Assembly: GCA_030066775.1 (NCBI GenBank)
Contig: JASJAY010000053.1
Span: 1 to 34,137 of the forward strand
Source of the DNA: Planctomycetota bacterium
GTDB taxonomy: Bacteria; Planctomycetota; PLA2; JAEUHO01
Direction: 5' to 3'
DNA length: 34,137 bases
This document shows, piece by piece, positions 1 to 8,012 of the stretch. Every line of letters starts with the position of its first letter. Position 1 is the first letter of the stretch. Below the pieces are notes generated by a model that was not told the DNA's origin, did no database searches, and was given only the letters and a program-made list of their open reading frames with translations. The position numbers and the translations under genes are program-made.

Positions 1-1160
1 TCGAGATGGTGCCGCCGGCGGCCCGAGCCCTGCTGCGCGAGCACAAGGAGGCGGGCCGGGTGCTCGTCCTGGCCACCACCTCGCCCGCCGCCTTCGTCAC
101 CCCGTTCGCCGAGCGACTGGGCTTCGACCATGTCGTCGCCACCCGCTGGCAGAAGCGCAAGGGCCAGTACACCGGCGAGACCGTCGGCGGCTTCCTGTGG
201 GGACGGGCCAAGCGCGACGCGGTCGTCGAGTTGGCCGAGGCCGAGGGCCTCAACCTCGCGGGTAGCTACGCCTACTCCGACTCCGCCTACGACGTCCCGC
301 TGCTCCGGGCGGTCGGCAAGCCGGTCGCGATCAACCCCGATCCGCACCTCACGGTGATCGCCGGCCTCAACGGCTGGCCGATCCGCAACTTCGACAAGTC
401 GCCCGGCGTGCTCAAACTCGGCGGTCGCGAACTCCAGGAGTGGCTCCGCCCGTTCAGCCGACCCGAGCTGGTCCCCAACGCACGGTTCTCGTTCGAGGGG
501 GTCGAGAACATCCCGGCCGACGGTGCCTGCATCCTCGTCTTCAACCACCGCAGCTACTTCGACCCCACTGCGGTCAACCTCCTCCTGGCCCGAGCCGGGC
601 GCAGCGCCCGCTTCCTCGGCAAGAAAGAGGTCTTCGACGTACCGCTGGTCGGTCGGCTCGGCCGCATGCTCGGCGGGATCCGCGTCGATCGCGGCACTGG
701 GAGCGACGAGCCCCTCGACAAGGCCGTCGAGGCCCTCGAGATCGGCGAGCTCGTCGCCATGGCGCCCCAGGGCACGATCCCGCGCGGACCGGCGTTCTTC
801 GATCCTGAACTCAAGGGCCGGTGGGGCGCCGCCAAGCTCGCCCACGAGACCCGGGCCCCCGTCATCCCCGTCGGCCTGTGGGGCACCGAGAAGGTCTGGC
901 CCCGCAGCGCCCGGATGCCCAGCCTCGACCTGCTCGACCCGCCCGAGATCAGCATCGTCGTCGGCGAGCCGGTCGAGCTGAAGTACAAGAGCCTCGACAA
1001 GGACACGGCCCGCATCATGTCGGCGATCGTCGACCTGTTGCCGCCCGAGGCGCACGAGCACCACGAGCCCACCGACGAGGAGCTCGCCGCCACCTATCCG
1101 CCCGGCTACACCGGCGACCCCACCGCCGAGGCCGATCGCCGTCCGGGCACGGACACCTGA
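1..1160 (+). CDS. HAD-IB phosphatase / PlsC acyltransferase fusion, 5' end cut off by the window
   Basis: The frame is open to the window edge, so the N-terminus, including the HAD nucleophile aspartate motif, lies outside. Numbering from the ATG at 6, residues 20-100 carry the later HAD motifs: the Thr/Ser of LATTSP (about 22-27), a lysine in GRAKRD (about 67-71) and an acidic SDSAYD (91-96). Residues 165-340 are an LPLAT/PlsC domain with the acyltransferase HX4D box (H181, D186 in NHRSYFD) and a glycine-rich APQGT block around 255. Two-domain proteins of this kind in Actinobacteria are annotated as SerB-like HAD plus 1-acylglycerol-3-phosphate acyltransferase, and presumably act at the membrane in phospholipid or triacylglycerol synthesis. 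The WS/DGAT gene starts 11 bases downstream, which supports a neutral-lipid operon. Codon choice (ACC, GTC) is of the actinobacterial type seen only up to about 3.2 kb. Confidence 0.85.
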   Translation, partial: EMVPPAARALLREHKEAGRVLVLATTSPAAFVTPFAERLGFDHVVATRWQKRKGQYTGETVGGFLWGRAKRDAVVELAEAEGLNLAGSYAYSDSAYDVPLLRAVGKPVAINPDPHLTVIAGLNGWPIRNFDKSPGVLKLGGRELQEWLRPFSRPELVPNARFSFEGVENIPADGACILVFNHRSYFDPTAVNLLLARAGRSARFLGKKEVFDVPLVGRLGRMLGGIRVDRGTGSDEPLDKAVEALEIGELVAMAPQGTIPRGPAFFDPELKGRWGAAKLAHETRAPVIPVGLWGTEKVWPRSARMPSLDLLDPPEISIVVGEPVELKYKSLDKDTARIMSAIVDLLPPEAHEHHEPTDEELAATYPPGYTGDPTAEADRRPGTDT

Positions 1161-1171
1161 GGAGTTCTGCC

Positions 1172-2626
1172 ATGAGCGAACGCACCCGTGAACTCCGCTT
1201 CGAGCAGAAGATGACCGATGCCGAAGCCCTGATGTGGAACATCGAGAAGGATCCGTGGCTGAACCCCAACGGCGCCATGATCTCGATCCTCGACCGGCCC
1301 CTCGACGTCGACACGTTCACCGAGCGCATCCGGTACGCCGTCTCGGAGATCCCCCGCCTCCGCGAACGGGTCGTCCCCGCCTTCGGTCGGCTCGCGCCGC
1401 CCACCTGGGCGACCGATCCCGAGTTCGACTTCGACTTCCACGTCCGACACGTCTCGCTCCCCGCGCCGGGCACCGAGCGCCAGCTCTACGACCTCGCCAC
1501 CCGCTGGTACGAGGACCCCTACGACCGCACCCGTCCGCTGTGGATGTTCGTCGTCGTCGACGGGCTCGAGGGCGGCCGGGGCGCGCTCTTCTCGAAGATG
1601 CACCACTCGATCACCGACGGCATCGGTGCGATGCGACTGTCGGAGAAGTACCTCGACCTCAGCCGCGACGCCGAGCCGCCCGCGCCCGTCGATCTCGACC
1701 AGGTCATCGCCGATGCGATCGCCGCCGAGGAGACCGCGGAACGCAGCGCCGACGGCATCTCCGCCACCGACAGTCTGCGGCGGAGCCTCGGGCACGTCGC
1801 CCGTCGTCAGATCGGTCGGGCCCGTCGTGCGCTCGGCGAGGTCTCCACCTGGACCGGCGACCCGCTGCTCGCCCGCGACTTCGCCGAGGAGCAGGTCGAG
1901 CAGGTTCGAGCCGTGCTCGATCAGCTCGACGGCGACGAGGAGTCGCGGCCCGGGTCACCGCTCTGGACCGACCGCAGCCGCCGTCGTCACCTCGAGACGA
2001 TCTCGCTGTCGGTGTCGGAGATGAAGGCGGCGGGCAAGGCCCTCAACGCCTCGATCAACGACCTCTTCGTCGCCGGTGCGGCGATGGGCGCCATCGACTA
2101 CCACAAGGCCCACGGCGTCACGCCCGAGGGCCTCAACGCGAGCTTCGTCGTGTCGACCCGTCGCGACGACGCGATCGGCGGCAACTCCTTCACGCCGACG
2201 ATGCTCCACCTCGCCGGTACCTACCGGAAGGCGAAGCCGTACCTCAAGGACGTCAAGAAGCGCATGGCCGAGCGCCGTGAGGCCGTCGCCGGCGACGGGG
2301 CCCTCGCCGGCCTGGCCGGGGTCGCCAACCTCCTGCCCACGTCGGTGGTCACCCAGGTCGCCCGGGCGACCGCCGGCAAGCTCGACATCGCGACGTCGAA
2401 CCTGCGCGGCGCGCCGGTGCCCACCTACATCGCCGGCGCCCGGGTCGAGCGCAACATCACCCTCGGTCCCGTGTCGGGCACGGCCATGAACATCACCGCG
2501 ATCTCCAACGACGACGTCTTCGAGATCGGGCTCGTGATCGACCCGGCCGCGGTCGTCGAACCCGGCCAGCTGCGCGATCACATCGCCGCCGCCTACGCCG
2601 ATTTGCTGGCTGCCGCCGACGGCTGA
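1172..2626 (+). CDS. WS/DGAT family wax ester synthase / diacylglycerol O-acyltransferase
   Basis: This 484-residue protein is about the usual length of the bacterial wax ester synthase/acyl-CoA:DGAT family. The family transfers the acyl group of acyl-CoA to long-chain alcohols or diacylglycerol to make storage lipid at the inner membrane. The catalytic HHxxxDG motif is intact as HHSITDG (H144, H145, D149). A C-terminal DUF1298-like part follows, with the NDLF and SNLRGAPVP-type conserved stretches. The ATG at 1172 is chosen because GGAG lies 7 bases upstream; the longer open frame to 821 only shadows the preceding gene. It follows the HAD/PlsC gene by 11 bases and precedes an acyl-CoA synthetase start by 13, a usual actinobacterial triacylglycerol/wax arrangement. 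Which acceptor it prefers cannot be read from sequence. Confidence 0.9.
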   Translation: MSERTRELRFEQKMTDAEALMWNIEKDPWLNPNGAMISILDRPLDVDTFTERIRYAVSEIPRLRERVVPAFGRLAPPTWATDPEFDFDFHVRHVSLPAPGTERQLYDLATRWYEDPYDRTRPLWMFVVVDGLEGGRGALFSKMHHSITDGIGAMRLSEKYLDLSRDAEPPAPVDLDQVIADAIAAEETAERSADGISATDSLRRSLGHVARRQIGRARRALGEVSTWTGDPLLARDFAEEQVEQVRAVLDQLDGDEESRPGSPLWTDRSRRRHLETISLSVSEMKAAGKALNASINDLFVAGAAMGAIDYHKAHGVTPEGLNASFVVSTRRDDAIGGNSFTPTMLHLAGTYRKAKPYLKDVKKRMAERREAVAGDGALAGLAGVANLLPTSVVTQVARATAGKLDIATSNLRGAPVPTYIAGARVERNITLGPVSGTAMNITAISNDDVFEIGLVIDPAAVVEPGQLRDHIAAAYADLLAAADG

Positions 2627-2639
2627 TGCACTGCGCCGG

Positions 2640-4367
2640 ATGGACGTCGGCGCCACCCTCGATCTGATCCGCCGAACCGGCCTGCTCGACCCGACGCGCA
2701 CCGCGGCGCTGACGGGTGGGCTCGTCCGGTGGGGGCCGTCGTTGGCCGCCGGTGTCGCCGCCGGGGCGTTGCGGCTCCGGAACCGCACCGCCGTCATCGA
2801 CGATCTCGGCTCGTGCACGTGGGGCCAGCTCGACCACCGCACCTCCACCCAGGCTCGCGGCCTCCGGGCCCGCGGGGTCGGACGCGGCACCCAGGTCGGC
2901 ATCCTCTGCCGCAACCACCGGGGCTTCGTCGAGGCGTCGGTCGTGGCGGCCAAGGCCGGCCTCGTGCCCGTCTATCTCAACACCGGCAGCGCGGCGGCCC
3001 AGTTGGTCGAGGTCGTCGAGCGCGAGTCGCTCGGGTTGGTCATCGGCGATCCCGAACTCGTCGCCGATCTCCCCGCCGACGCGGTGCCCGGTCCGGTCAT
3101 CGCCATCGGCCCGGAGTGGGATGCCGTCGCCAAGCAGGGGAGCCGTCGTCTCGATCTGCTGCCGCCCTCGTCGGTCGCCCCGGTGCTGATGACCTCGGGC
3201 ACGACCGGCGTGCCGAAGGGGGTCCTGCGCGACAACGGCGGCCACGCGGTCGCGCTGCACTGGACGATGAAGCACCTGTACGGGGTCGAGCCCGGCGAGG
3301 TCTTCTGGGCCGCGTCCGACGTGGGCTGGGTCGTCGGGCACTCGTACATCGTGTACGGCCCGCTCCTGCACGGGAACACGACCGTGCTCTTCGAGGGCAA
3401 GCCCGTGGGCACGCCCGACGCGGGCACGTTCTGGCGTGTGGCCGCCGACCACCGCGTCGCCGCGATGTTCACGGCCCCCACCGCGTTCCGTGCCATCAAG
3501 CAGCACGACCCGCAAGGCACGCTCCTCGACGACTACGACCTCTCCGCCATGCGCGCCCTCTTCCTCGCCGGCGAACGATGCGATCCGGCCACGCTCGCGT
3601 GGGCGGAGGAGAAGCTGGGCATCCCCGTGATCGACCACTGGTGGCAGACGGAGACCGGCTGGGCGATCGCGGCCAACTGCATCGGCATCGAGCACCTCGC
3701 CGTGAAGCCCGGCTCGGCCGGGCCGGCCACGCCCGGCTGGGACGTCTGCGTGGTGGACGAAGGCGGCCAGGAAGTGCCCGCCGGGCAGATGGGCGACATC
3801 GTGTGCCGCCTGCCCATGCCGCCCGGCGCGTTCCCCACGCTGTGGCACGCGCCCGACAAGTACGTCTCGACCTACATGGAGCACTTCCCCGGGTTCTACG
3901 AGACGAGCGACGCGGGCTACATGGACGAAGACGGCTACGTGTTCGTCATGGCGCGCACGGACGACATCATCAACGTGGCCGGTCACCGCCTCTCGACGGG
4001 CGGCATGGAGGAGGCGCTCATCGCGCATCCCGACGTCGCCGAGTGCGCCGTGATCGGTGCGGCCGACCCGCTCAAGGGACAGCTCCCGCTCGGCTTCCTC
4101 GTGCTCAACGCGGGGGTCGATCGGGACACCGACGAGATCGTCAAGGAGTGCATCGCCCGCGTGCGCACGGCGATCGGTCCGGTGGCGGCGTTCAAGCAGG
4201 CCATCGTCGTGGAGCGGCTGCCGAAGACGCGCTCGGGCAAGATCGTGCGTCGCACCATCTGCCGCATCGCCGACGGGGAGGAGTACGCCGTCCCGGCGAC
4301 GATCGAGGATCCCGCCACGCTCACCGAGATCGCGGCGGCACTGAAGGCCCTCGGCTACCCGCGCTGA
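2640..4367 (+). CDS. Chimeric acyl-CoA synthetase frame: FadD-type N-terminus joined to a PrpE-type C-terminus
   Basis: A single 575-residue frame of the AMP-forming acyl-CoA synthetase superfamily. Residues 1-184 resemble actinobacterial long-chain FadD proteins (N-terminal two-helix lead, then a TWGQL-like start of the AMP-binding domain) and lack the N-terminal ACAS_N domain of short-chain synthetases. From the P-loop motif TSGTTG (185-190, with K193) onward the protein resembles PrpE/ACSS3 propionyl-CoA synthetases: the RDNGGHAVAL stretch, the WVVGHSYIVYGPLL block, WWQTETGW, RTDDIINVAGHRLSTG, and the catalytic lysine in LPKTRSGK near the end. PrpE proteins are usually around 630 residues. 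Codon choice changes at the same point: ACC/GTC before, mostly ACG with mixed GTC/GTG after. I therefore read it as two partial genes fused in frame, by misassembly or recombination. A real hybrid enzyme is possible but less likely. The start at 2640 has no clear ribosome site. Confidence 0.75.
   Translation: MDVGATLDLIRRTGLLDPTRTAALTGGLVRWGPSLAAGVAAGALRLRNRTAVIDDLGSCTWGQLDHRTSTQARGLRARGVGRGTQVGILCRNHRGFVEASVVAAKAGLVPVYLNTGSAAAQLVEVVERESLGLVIGDPELVADLPADAVPGPVIAIGPEWDAVAKQGSRRLDLLPPSSVAPVLMTSGTTGVPKGVLRDNGGHAVALHWTMKHLYGVEPGEVFWAASDVGWVVGHSYIVYGPLLHGNTTVLFEGKPVGTPDAGTFWRVAADHRVAAMFTAPTAFRAIKQHDPQGTLLDDYDLSAMRALFLAGERCDPATLAWAEEKLGIPVIDHWWQTETGWAIAANCIGIEHLAVKPGSAGPATPGWDVCVVDEGGQEVPAGQMGDIVCRLPMPPGAFPTLWHAPDKYVSTYMEHFPGFYETSDAGYMDEDGYVFVMARTDDIINVAGHRLSTGGMEEALIAHPDVAECAVIGAADPLKGQLPLGFLVLNAGVDRDTDEIVKECIARVRTAIGPVAAFKQAIVVERLPKTRSGKIVRRTICRIADGEEYAVPATIEDPATLTEIAAALKALGYPR
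3186..3235. other. Compositional and family breakpoint inside the acyl-CoA synthetase frame
   Basis: The DNA here encodes LMTSGTTGVPKGVLRDN, the most conserved stretch of the superfamily and so the part where two unrelated genomes are most likely to share a long exact word. Upstream, between 2640 and 3185, about four fifths of valine codons are GTC and most threonines ACC. Downstream to 4367, ACG dominates for threonine and valine is split evenly between GTC and GTG. Gene content also changes from actinobacterial lipid enzymes to planctomycete-like genes. Confidence 0.65.
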
Positions 4368-4423
4368 TCACGGCTCCCAAGCGTCGTCGGGTCGTTCGTG
4401 GTAGACCTGCGGCCGGAGGACGG

Positions 4424-4984
4424 ATGGCGAAGCGGCGGGTCCGACGTCGAGGCAAGCGGAGGCCGCTACGCGAGATCTTCGCGGAGCGCCGCGCGCGACG
4501 AAAGCGGATCCACCCCCTGGCACGGGCTCGCGCGTCGGCCCGCGACGCGCACGCCGCGCTGGAGGAGATGGCCGAGGCCATGCGCGAGGCCTCCGATGCC
4601 GATCGGTGGGATCACCGCGGGCTCGGCTTCATGGCCATCTTCCGCGGCCGCTCCATCGATCGTTCGCGCTCCATCGCGCCGCGGGTCCAGCGCCTGCTGA
4701 AACAGCTCGAGGCGGATCTCCGGGATCTCGACAACGAGCACCACGATCGCATCCAGGCCATCGCCGAGAAGGTCCACGTCGAGTCGAACTGGTCCCTGAT
4801 CGACCTCGTCGACGGGACCGCCTTCAACACCACCGGTCGGAAGCTCGACCGCATCCGTATCCGGCTCAACAGCGCGAAGGTCCGCGTCTCCTCCATCCGG
4901 CGCGACCTGGATGCGCTGCACGATGCGTTTCTCGCCCAGCGCGAAGGCGAGACCGACCCCCCGCCCTCGCCTTCTGACGAGTGA
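4424..4984 (+). CDS. Basic, helical hypothetical protein (186 aa)
   Basis: I do not recognise a family. The ATG at 4424 follows a good GGAGGA ribosome site three bases upstream. The first 45 residues are extremely basic (runs such as KRRVRRRGKRRP and ERRARRKR). The rest looks helical and charged, with likely coiled-coil stretches around 50-75, 95-125 and 150-175, and the tail is Pro/Ser/acid-rich. There is no signal peptide, membrane segment or cysteine cluster. The basic head could bind nucleic acid or acidic lipid, but that is a guess. It lies 56 bases after the acyl-CoA synthetase and ends at a strong hairpin shared with the convergent gene at 5049-5456. Codon use matches the planctomycete-like part of the window. 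Confidence 0.7.
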   Translation: MAKRRVRRRGKRRPLREIFAERRARRKRIHPLARARASARDAHAALEEMAEAMREASDADRWDHRGLGFMAIFRGRSIDRSRSIAPRVQRLLKQLEADLRDLDNEHHDRIQAIAEKVHVESNWSLIDLVDGTAFNTTGRKLDRIRIRLNSAKVRVSSIRRDLDALHDAFLAQREGETDPPPSPSDE

Positions 4985-4995
4985 GGCAATTGAGA

Positions 4996-5027
4996 GCGCC
5001 GCGACGTCCCGGAGGACGCCGCGGCGC
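4996..5027. terminator. Strong hairpin between convergent genes
   Basis: GCGCCGCGACGTCC and GGACGCCGCGGCGC form a 14-bp stem with one mismatch around a CGGA loop. It lies 11 bases after the stop at 4984 and 21 bases before the end of the convergent gene at 5049, so it could end transcription from both sides. Neither flank has a clear T-run, so the call rests on stem strength and position. Confidence 0.55.
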
Positions 5028-5048
5028 AGGCGGAGGAGAGCAGAGGGT

Positions 5049-5456
5049 CTACTGGCGGTTGGCCTCGAGCTCGTAGTTGATGCGGCTCGTGCCGACCTTG
5101 CGGGAGAAGACGAACTTCACGCGGCGGGTGCCGGTCTCACCCGGCTCGGCGCCGATGGTGAACGTGCCGCTGAGCGTGGCGCCGTTGTTCGACGCGGACA
5201 GGCGGGCCGTGTGGACGCGCTGCCAGCGCCAGTCGTCGATCGAGTGATCCCACACGTAGACGCGGAACTTCAGCCGGTTGTTGCCGTTTCCGGTCGCGGT
5301 GAGGTCGTAGCTGTACGTGCCGGGATGGAGGTTCGAGAGGACGTTGTCCACGGTGTTGAGGCCGCGGACGTTGCCGTCGATCGAGGCGGAGGTGGCGGCG
5401 AGCGCCGGGGTCGCGAGCATCACGAGGATGCCGAGAGTCACGATGAGGGTGCGCAT
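5049..5456 (-). CDS. Small secreted beta-rich protein (135 aa)
   Basis: Residues 1-20 form a clear Sec signal peptide with a hydrophobic core (LIVTLGILVMLA) and an ALA cleavage site, so the mature protein of about 115 residues is exported. The mature part is rich in alternating hydrophobic/polar residues and in Gly, Asn and Thr (for example the HPGTYSYDLTATGNGNNRL region), as expected for a beta-sandwich. It resembles secreted domains that bind sugars or sit at the cell surface, but I cannot assign a family. There are no cysteines and no catalytic signature. It is transcribed toward the hairpin at 4996-5027. The next gene on the same strand ends 120 bases upstream, so it probably has its own promoter in that gap, which I cannot place. 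Confidence 0.75.
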   Translation of the reverse strand: MRTLIVTLGILVMLATPALAATSASIDGNVRGLNTVDNVLSNLHPGTYSYDLTATGNGNNRLKFRVYVWDHSIDDWRWQRVHTARLSASNNGATLSGTFTIGAEPGETGTRRVKFVFSRKVGTSRINYELEANRQ

Positions 5457-5576
5457 GGGAGGGACTTTCCGGGGCTCTCGTGAGCCCGCTTGGGAGGAGG
5501 GCTTGGGGTGTGCGAACCCAACTGCGCACGCGCATGACGTGGAGACCGCGCCAAACAGGAATCGCGAACGGCGCGA

Positions 5577-6692
5577 CTAGCGACCGATGGCGCGATAGGC
5601 CTCGCTCAGTGCCGCCACCTTCGGCGGGCTCTTCCGCAAGCGCCCCCAGGCGAACACCATCACGCCCGTCGCAGGCCGACGCGTGCCGTGGTCGATCACG
5701 GGGATCACCTGCTCGACGGGCACAGCCTCGCCCCAGTCCGACAGCTGCACGATCGGCCAGATGCGGACGCTCTCGCCCGGCACACCCTTCACGCCGAGAT
5801 GGCGACCGAGCCACGCCGTCTGCCGTGAGATCCAGGCCGGGTCCTTCGCGTACCCGAATCGCGCGTGGTACGGCATCGGACTGAAGACGTCGACGTACGC
5901 CTTCTGCGCGCGCAGGTCGATCGCGAGCTTCTCCCGCAGCGCCCCCTCCCGCTCCTCGAGCGACCAGGGGCAGTGGAAGGTGCCGAGCAGGGCCTTCGGT
6001 CGTACGGCCTTCAGGATCGCCTTGAACTCACGCACCCAGTCCGTGAACACCGCGCAGCGCCACGTAACCCACGCCTGCTTGTGCTTGCCCAACACGACCT
6101 TCGCCGCCGCGGCGCCGGTCGCGCCATCGAGATCCGTCCGCGTGTCCTTCTGGAACTGTGCCAGGCAGCGCTCGCAGAAGCACGTGTCCGGCAAGGCCGG
6201 CTCGGCGCGCTCCCAGCTCGAATGGGCGTGGTGGTAGTCGAGCCAGACGCCGTCGATCTCGTACGTGGCGAGCAGCTTCCAGAAGGCCCGCATGCGCCAC
6301 GCGCGATACGCAACATGGGTCGGGCAGATGCCCTGCCAGCCGTGCGGTGCCGGGGCGCGCTTGCCGTCGGTCCCGACCGGGGCCGCATCGGGATGGTCCT
6401 TCAGGTACTCCGCGCGATGGACGGTGTTGAACTCGGCGAAGAGCTTCACCCCCTGGGCGCGCGCCGTGGCCACGGCCGCCTTCGTGATCCCGCGCTCGCC
6501 GATCCAGATCGCGTTCACGCCGGCGTCCACGAGACGCCGCTCGCCCTGGATCAGGGACTTCGGCATGCCGCCGTAGATCCCGCGGATCTCGATATGGTCG
6601 CGCTTCTCGAGCGGCTCGTCCGCGCGTGCGCCGGACAGCACGAAGCCGGCCGCCAGGAGCAGGACGAGCAGGGAGCGGAGCAGGCGCGTCAA
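5577..6692 (-). CDS. Secreted TIM-barrel glycosidase-like protein
   Basis: This 371-residue protein starts with a TTG that overlaps the tldE stop as TTGA; starting there keeps the signal peptide (LLRSLLVLLLAAGFVLSGARA, cleavage near residue 24). The body looks like a TIM-barrel glycoside-hydrolase-like protein. An early strand-turn gives NAIWIGERG, a mid-barrel DGVWLDYHHAH block lies near residues 147-158, and a CFCERC cysteine cluster near 171-176 is followed by FQKDT. That Asp-rich strand followed by CxCxxC is seen in uncharacterised hypothetical glycosyl hydrolase (GHL6-like) families. Late strands give FSPMPYH and GVMVFAWGR. The substrate is unknown and I cannot name the catalytic acids with confidence. 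Translational coupling to tldD/tldE suggests co-expression, although its export puts it in another compartment. Confidence 0.7.
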   Translation of the reverse strand: MTRLLRSLLVLLLAAGFVLSGARADEPLEKRDHIEIRGIYGGMPKSLIQGERRLVDAGVNAIWIGERGITKAAVATARAQGVKLFAEFNTVHRAEYLKDHPDAAPVGTDGKRAPAPHGWQGICPTHVAYRAWRMRAFWKLLATYEIDGVWLDYHHAHSSWERAEPALPDTCFCERCLAQFQKDTRTDLDGATGAAAAKVVLGKHKQAWVTWRCAVFTDWVREFKAILKAVRPKALLGTFHCPWSLEEREGALREKLAIDLRAQKAYVDVFSPMPYHARFGYAKDPAWISRQTAWLGRHLGVKGVPGESVRIWPIVQLSDWGEAVPVEQVIPVIDHGTRRPATGVMVFAWGRLRKSPPKVAALSEAYRAIGR

Positions 6693-8011
6693 AGCGTGAA
6701 GGCGAAGTCCTCGACCAGCGCACCGGGCAAGCGCGCACTGTGGGTGCTGCGGTGGAAGTACGTGTCCGGGCTGAGGAGCCAGTCGCGCTCCTGGGTCAGG
6801 CCGGCCAGGTTCGAGCCGAGCACGCGGTAGAGCGACTCGTCGAAGCGCATCACGTTGACGGGCGCGGCGATCTCACCGTCCTCGACCCAGAAGGTCGCGA
6901 AGCGGGTCATGCCCGTCGTCTTGCAGGCCATCAGGTCGGACCAGTTGAGGTAGTGCAGGTTGCCGACGTAGAGACCCGTCCCGAGGCGCTCGATCATGCC
7001 CTCCTCGGGCAGGCCACCCGCGGCCATGTCCAGCGACTCCGGCGACTCGCCCGCCGACGCGCCGTTCGTCTCGACGCCGAACTCCTTCGCGGACCGGGGC
7101 GAGACGAGGCTTGCCGTGTGGTGGCCGTTGTCGATCAGCGAAACGCGGTCGGGGCGCAGGAAGCCCGACTCCTGGAAGTTGGGCGACGCGCCCTCCGCCG
7201 TGTTCTCGGCGATGGACACCGAGTCGTCGAAGGCGGCTTCGCCCTCGGCGAGCTTGAGCAGGGGCGTCTGCTTGGTGCGCAGCGCCTTCAGGCCGAAGCC
7301 GCCCCACGAGAGCATGCCCACCATCTCGTTCAGGGCATCCGGGGTCAGGTAGACGCGGTAGTGACCACGCGGCACCTCGTGCGGGTCGCGCTGCAGCACA
7401 TCGAGCTTGCGGACCGCCTCGTCGACCTTGCGCTGGAAGCGGCTCGGGTCCCACTCGAAGCCCGCGTAGCCCGACTTCACCGCCTTGTCGGTCGCGTGAT
7501 AGAAGCTCCAGTCGAAGTTGTAGCTGTGCGTGCTGAACCAGTTGCGCTGACCGAAGCTGTTCGCGAAGCCGGCGTGGATGCCGCCTGCGGCGTAGAGGCC
7601 GACCAGGTCGTGCGGGCCCGCCGCGCTCTGGATCTCGCCGAGGGCCGCTACGGGATCGGGCAGGCGGGACGGGTCCACGCGCTCGGTGTCGTGCGGTTCC
7701 GTGGCGTAGAGCAGGTACGGATCCTCGGGCAGCTCCGCGCGCTGCGCGCGCAGGTCCTTCACGAGACCCGCCACGCGGGCGTGGTCCTCCTCGCGCTCGC
7801 CGCTCAGGACGATCGCGCCCGCTGCGTGGCGCATGCCCTCGATCAGGTCCAGCTGCAGGCTGCGCTGGCTGACGGCGCCGGCCTGGCGCACCTTGCCCTG
7901 GTTGAAGCGGATGAAGTCCGACTCCTCGCCGTCGAAGGTGCAGGTGAAGGCCTCGTTCCCCTGCAAGAGCGAGGTGATGTGGTCGGCGACCTCGTTGAAG
8001 TAGGTCTGCAC
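6689..8011 (-). CDS. tldE: TldE/PmbA-like subunit of the TldD-TldE protease
   Basis: A 440-residue PmbA/TldD-superfamily protein. I place the start at a GTG at 8011, one base after the tldD stop, because GGGAG lies just upstream and the encoded VQTYFNEVADHI is the expected family beginning; the open frame to 8074 runs back into tldD. TldE lacks the zinc-binding HExxxH and pairs with TldD in a heterodimer or higher oligomer; the pair trims unfolded peptides and, in Escherichia coli, matures microcin B17 and degrades CcdA. Family features here include the GRNGxSF-like region replaced by PRSAKEFG, the LYVGNLHYLNW stretch and the DGEI...VNVMRFDESLYRVLG C-terminal block. Its stop overlaps the downstream glycosidase-like gene by four bases. 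Confidence 0.85.
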   Translation of the reverse strand: MQTYFNEVADHITSLLQGNEAFTCTFDGEESDFIRFNQGKVRQAGAVSQRSLQLDLIEGMRHAAGAIVLSGEREEDHARVAGLVKDLRAQRAELPEDPYLLYATEPHDTERVDPSRLPDPVAALGEIQSAAGPHDLVGLYAAGGIHAGFANSFGQRNWFSTHSYNFDWSFYHATDKAVKSGYAGFEWDPSRFQRKVDEAVRKLDVLQRDPHEVPRGHYRVYLTPDALNEMVGMLSWGGFGLKALRTKQTPLLKLAEGEAAFDDSVSIAENTAEGASPNFQESGFLRPDRVSLIDNGHHTASLVSPRSAKEFGVETNGASAGESPESLDMAAGGLPEEGMIERLGTGLYVGNLHYLNWSDLMACKTTGMTRFATFWVEDGEIAAPVNVMRFDESLYRVLGSNLAGLTQERDWLLSPDTYFHRSTHSARLPGALVEDFAFTL

Positions 8012-8012
8012 G

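Noticed and set aside
2640..4367. A genuine natural FadD-PrpE hybrid enzyme
   Set aside because: Possible, but simultaneous changes in codon use and gene neighbourhood at the same point make a joined pair of partial genes the simpler reading.
2729..4984. A 751-codon open frame on the plus strand spanning the acyl-CoA synthetase and the next gene
   Set aside because: Its first 565 codons are Arg/Pro-rich shadow of the synthetase in another frame; only the part from ATG 4424, with a ribosome site, looks like a real protein.
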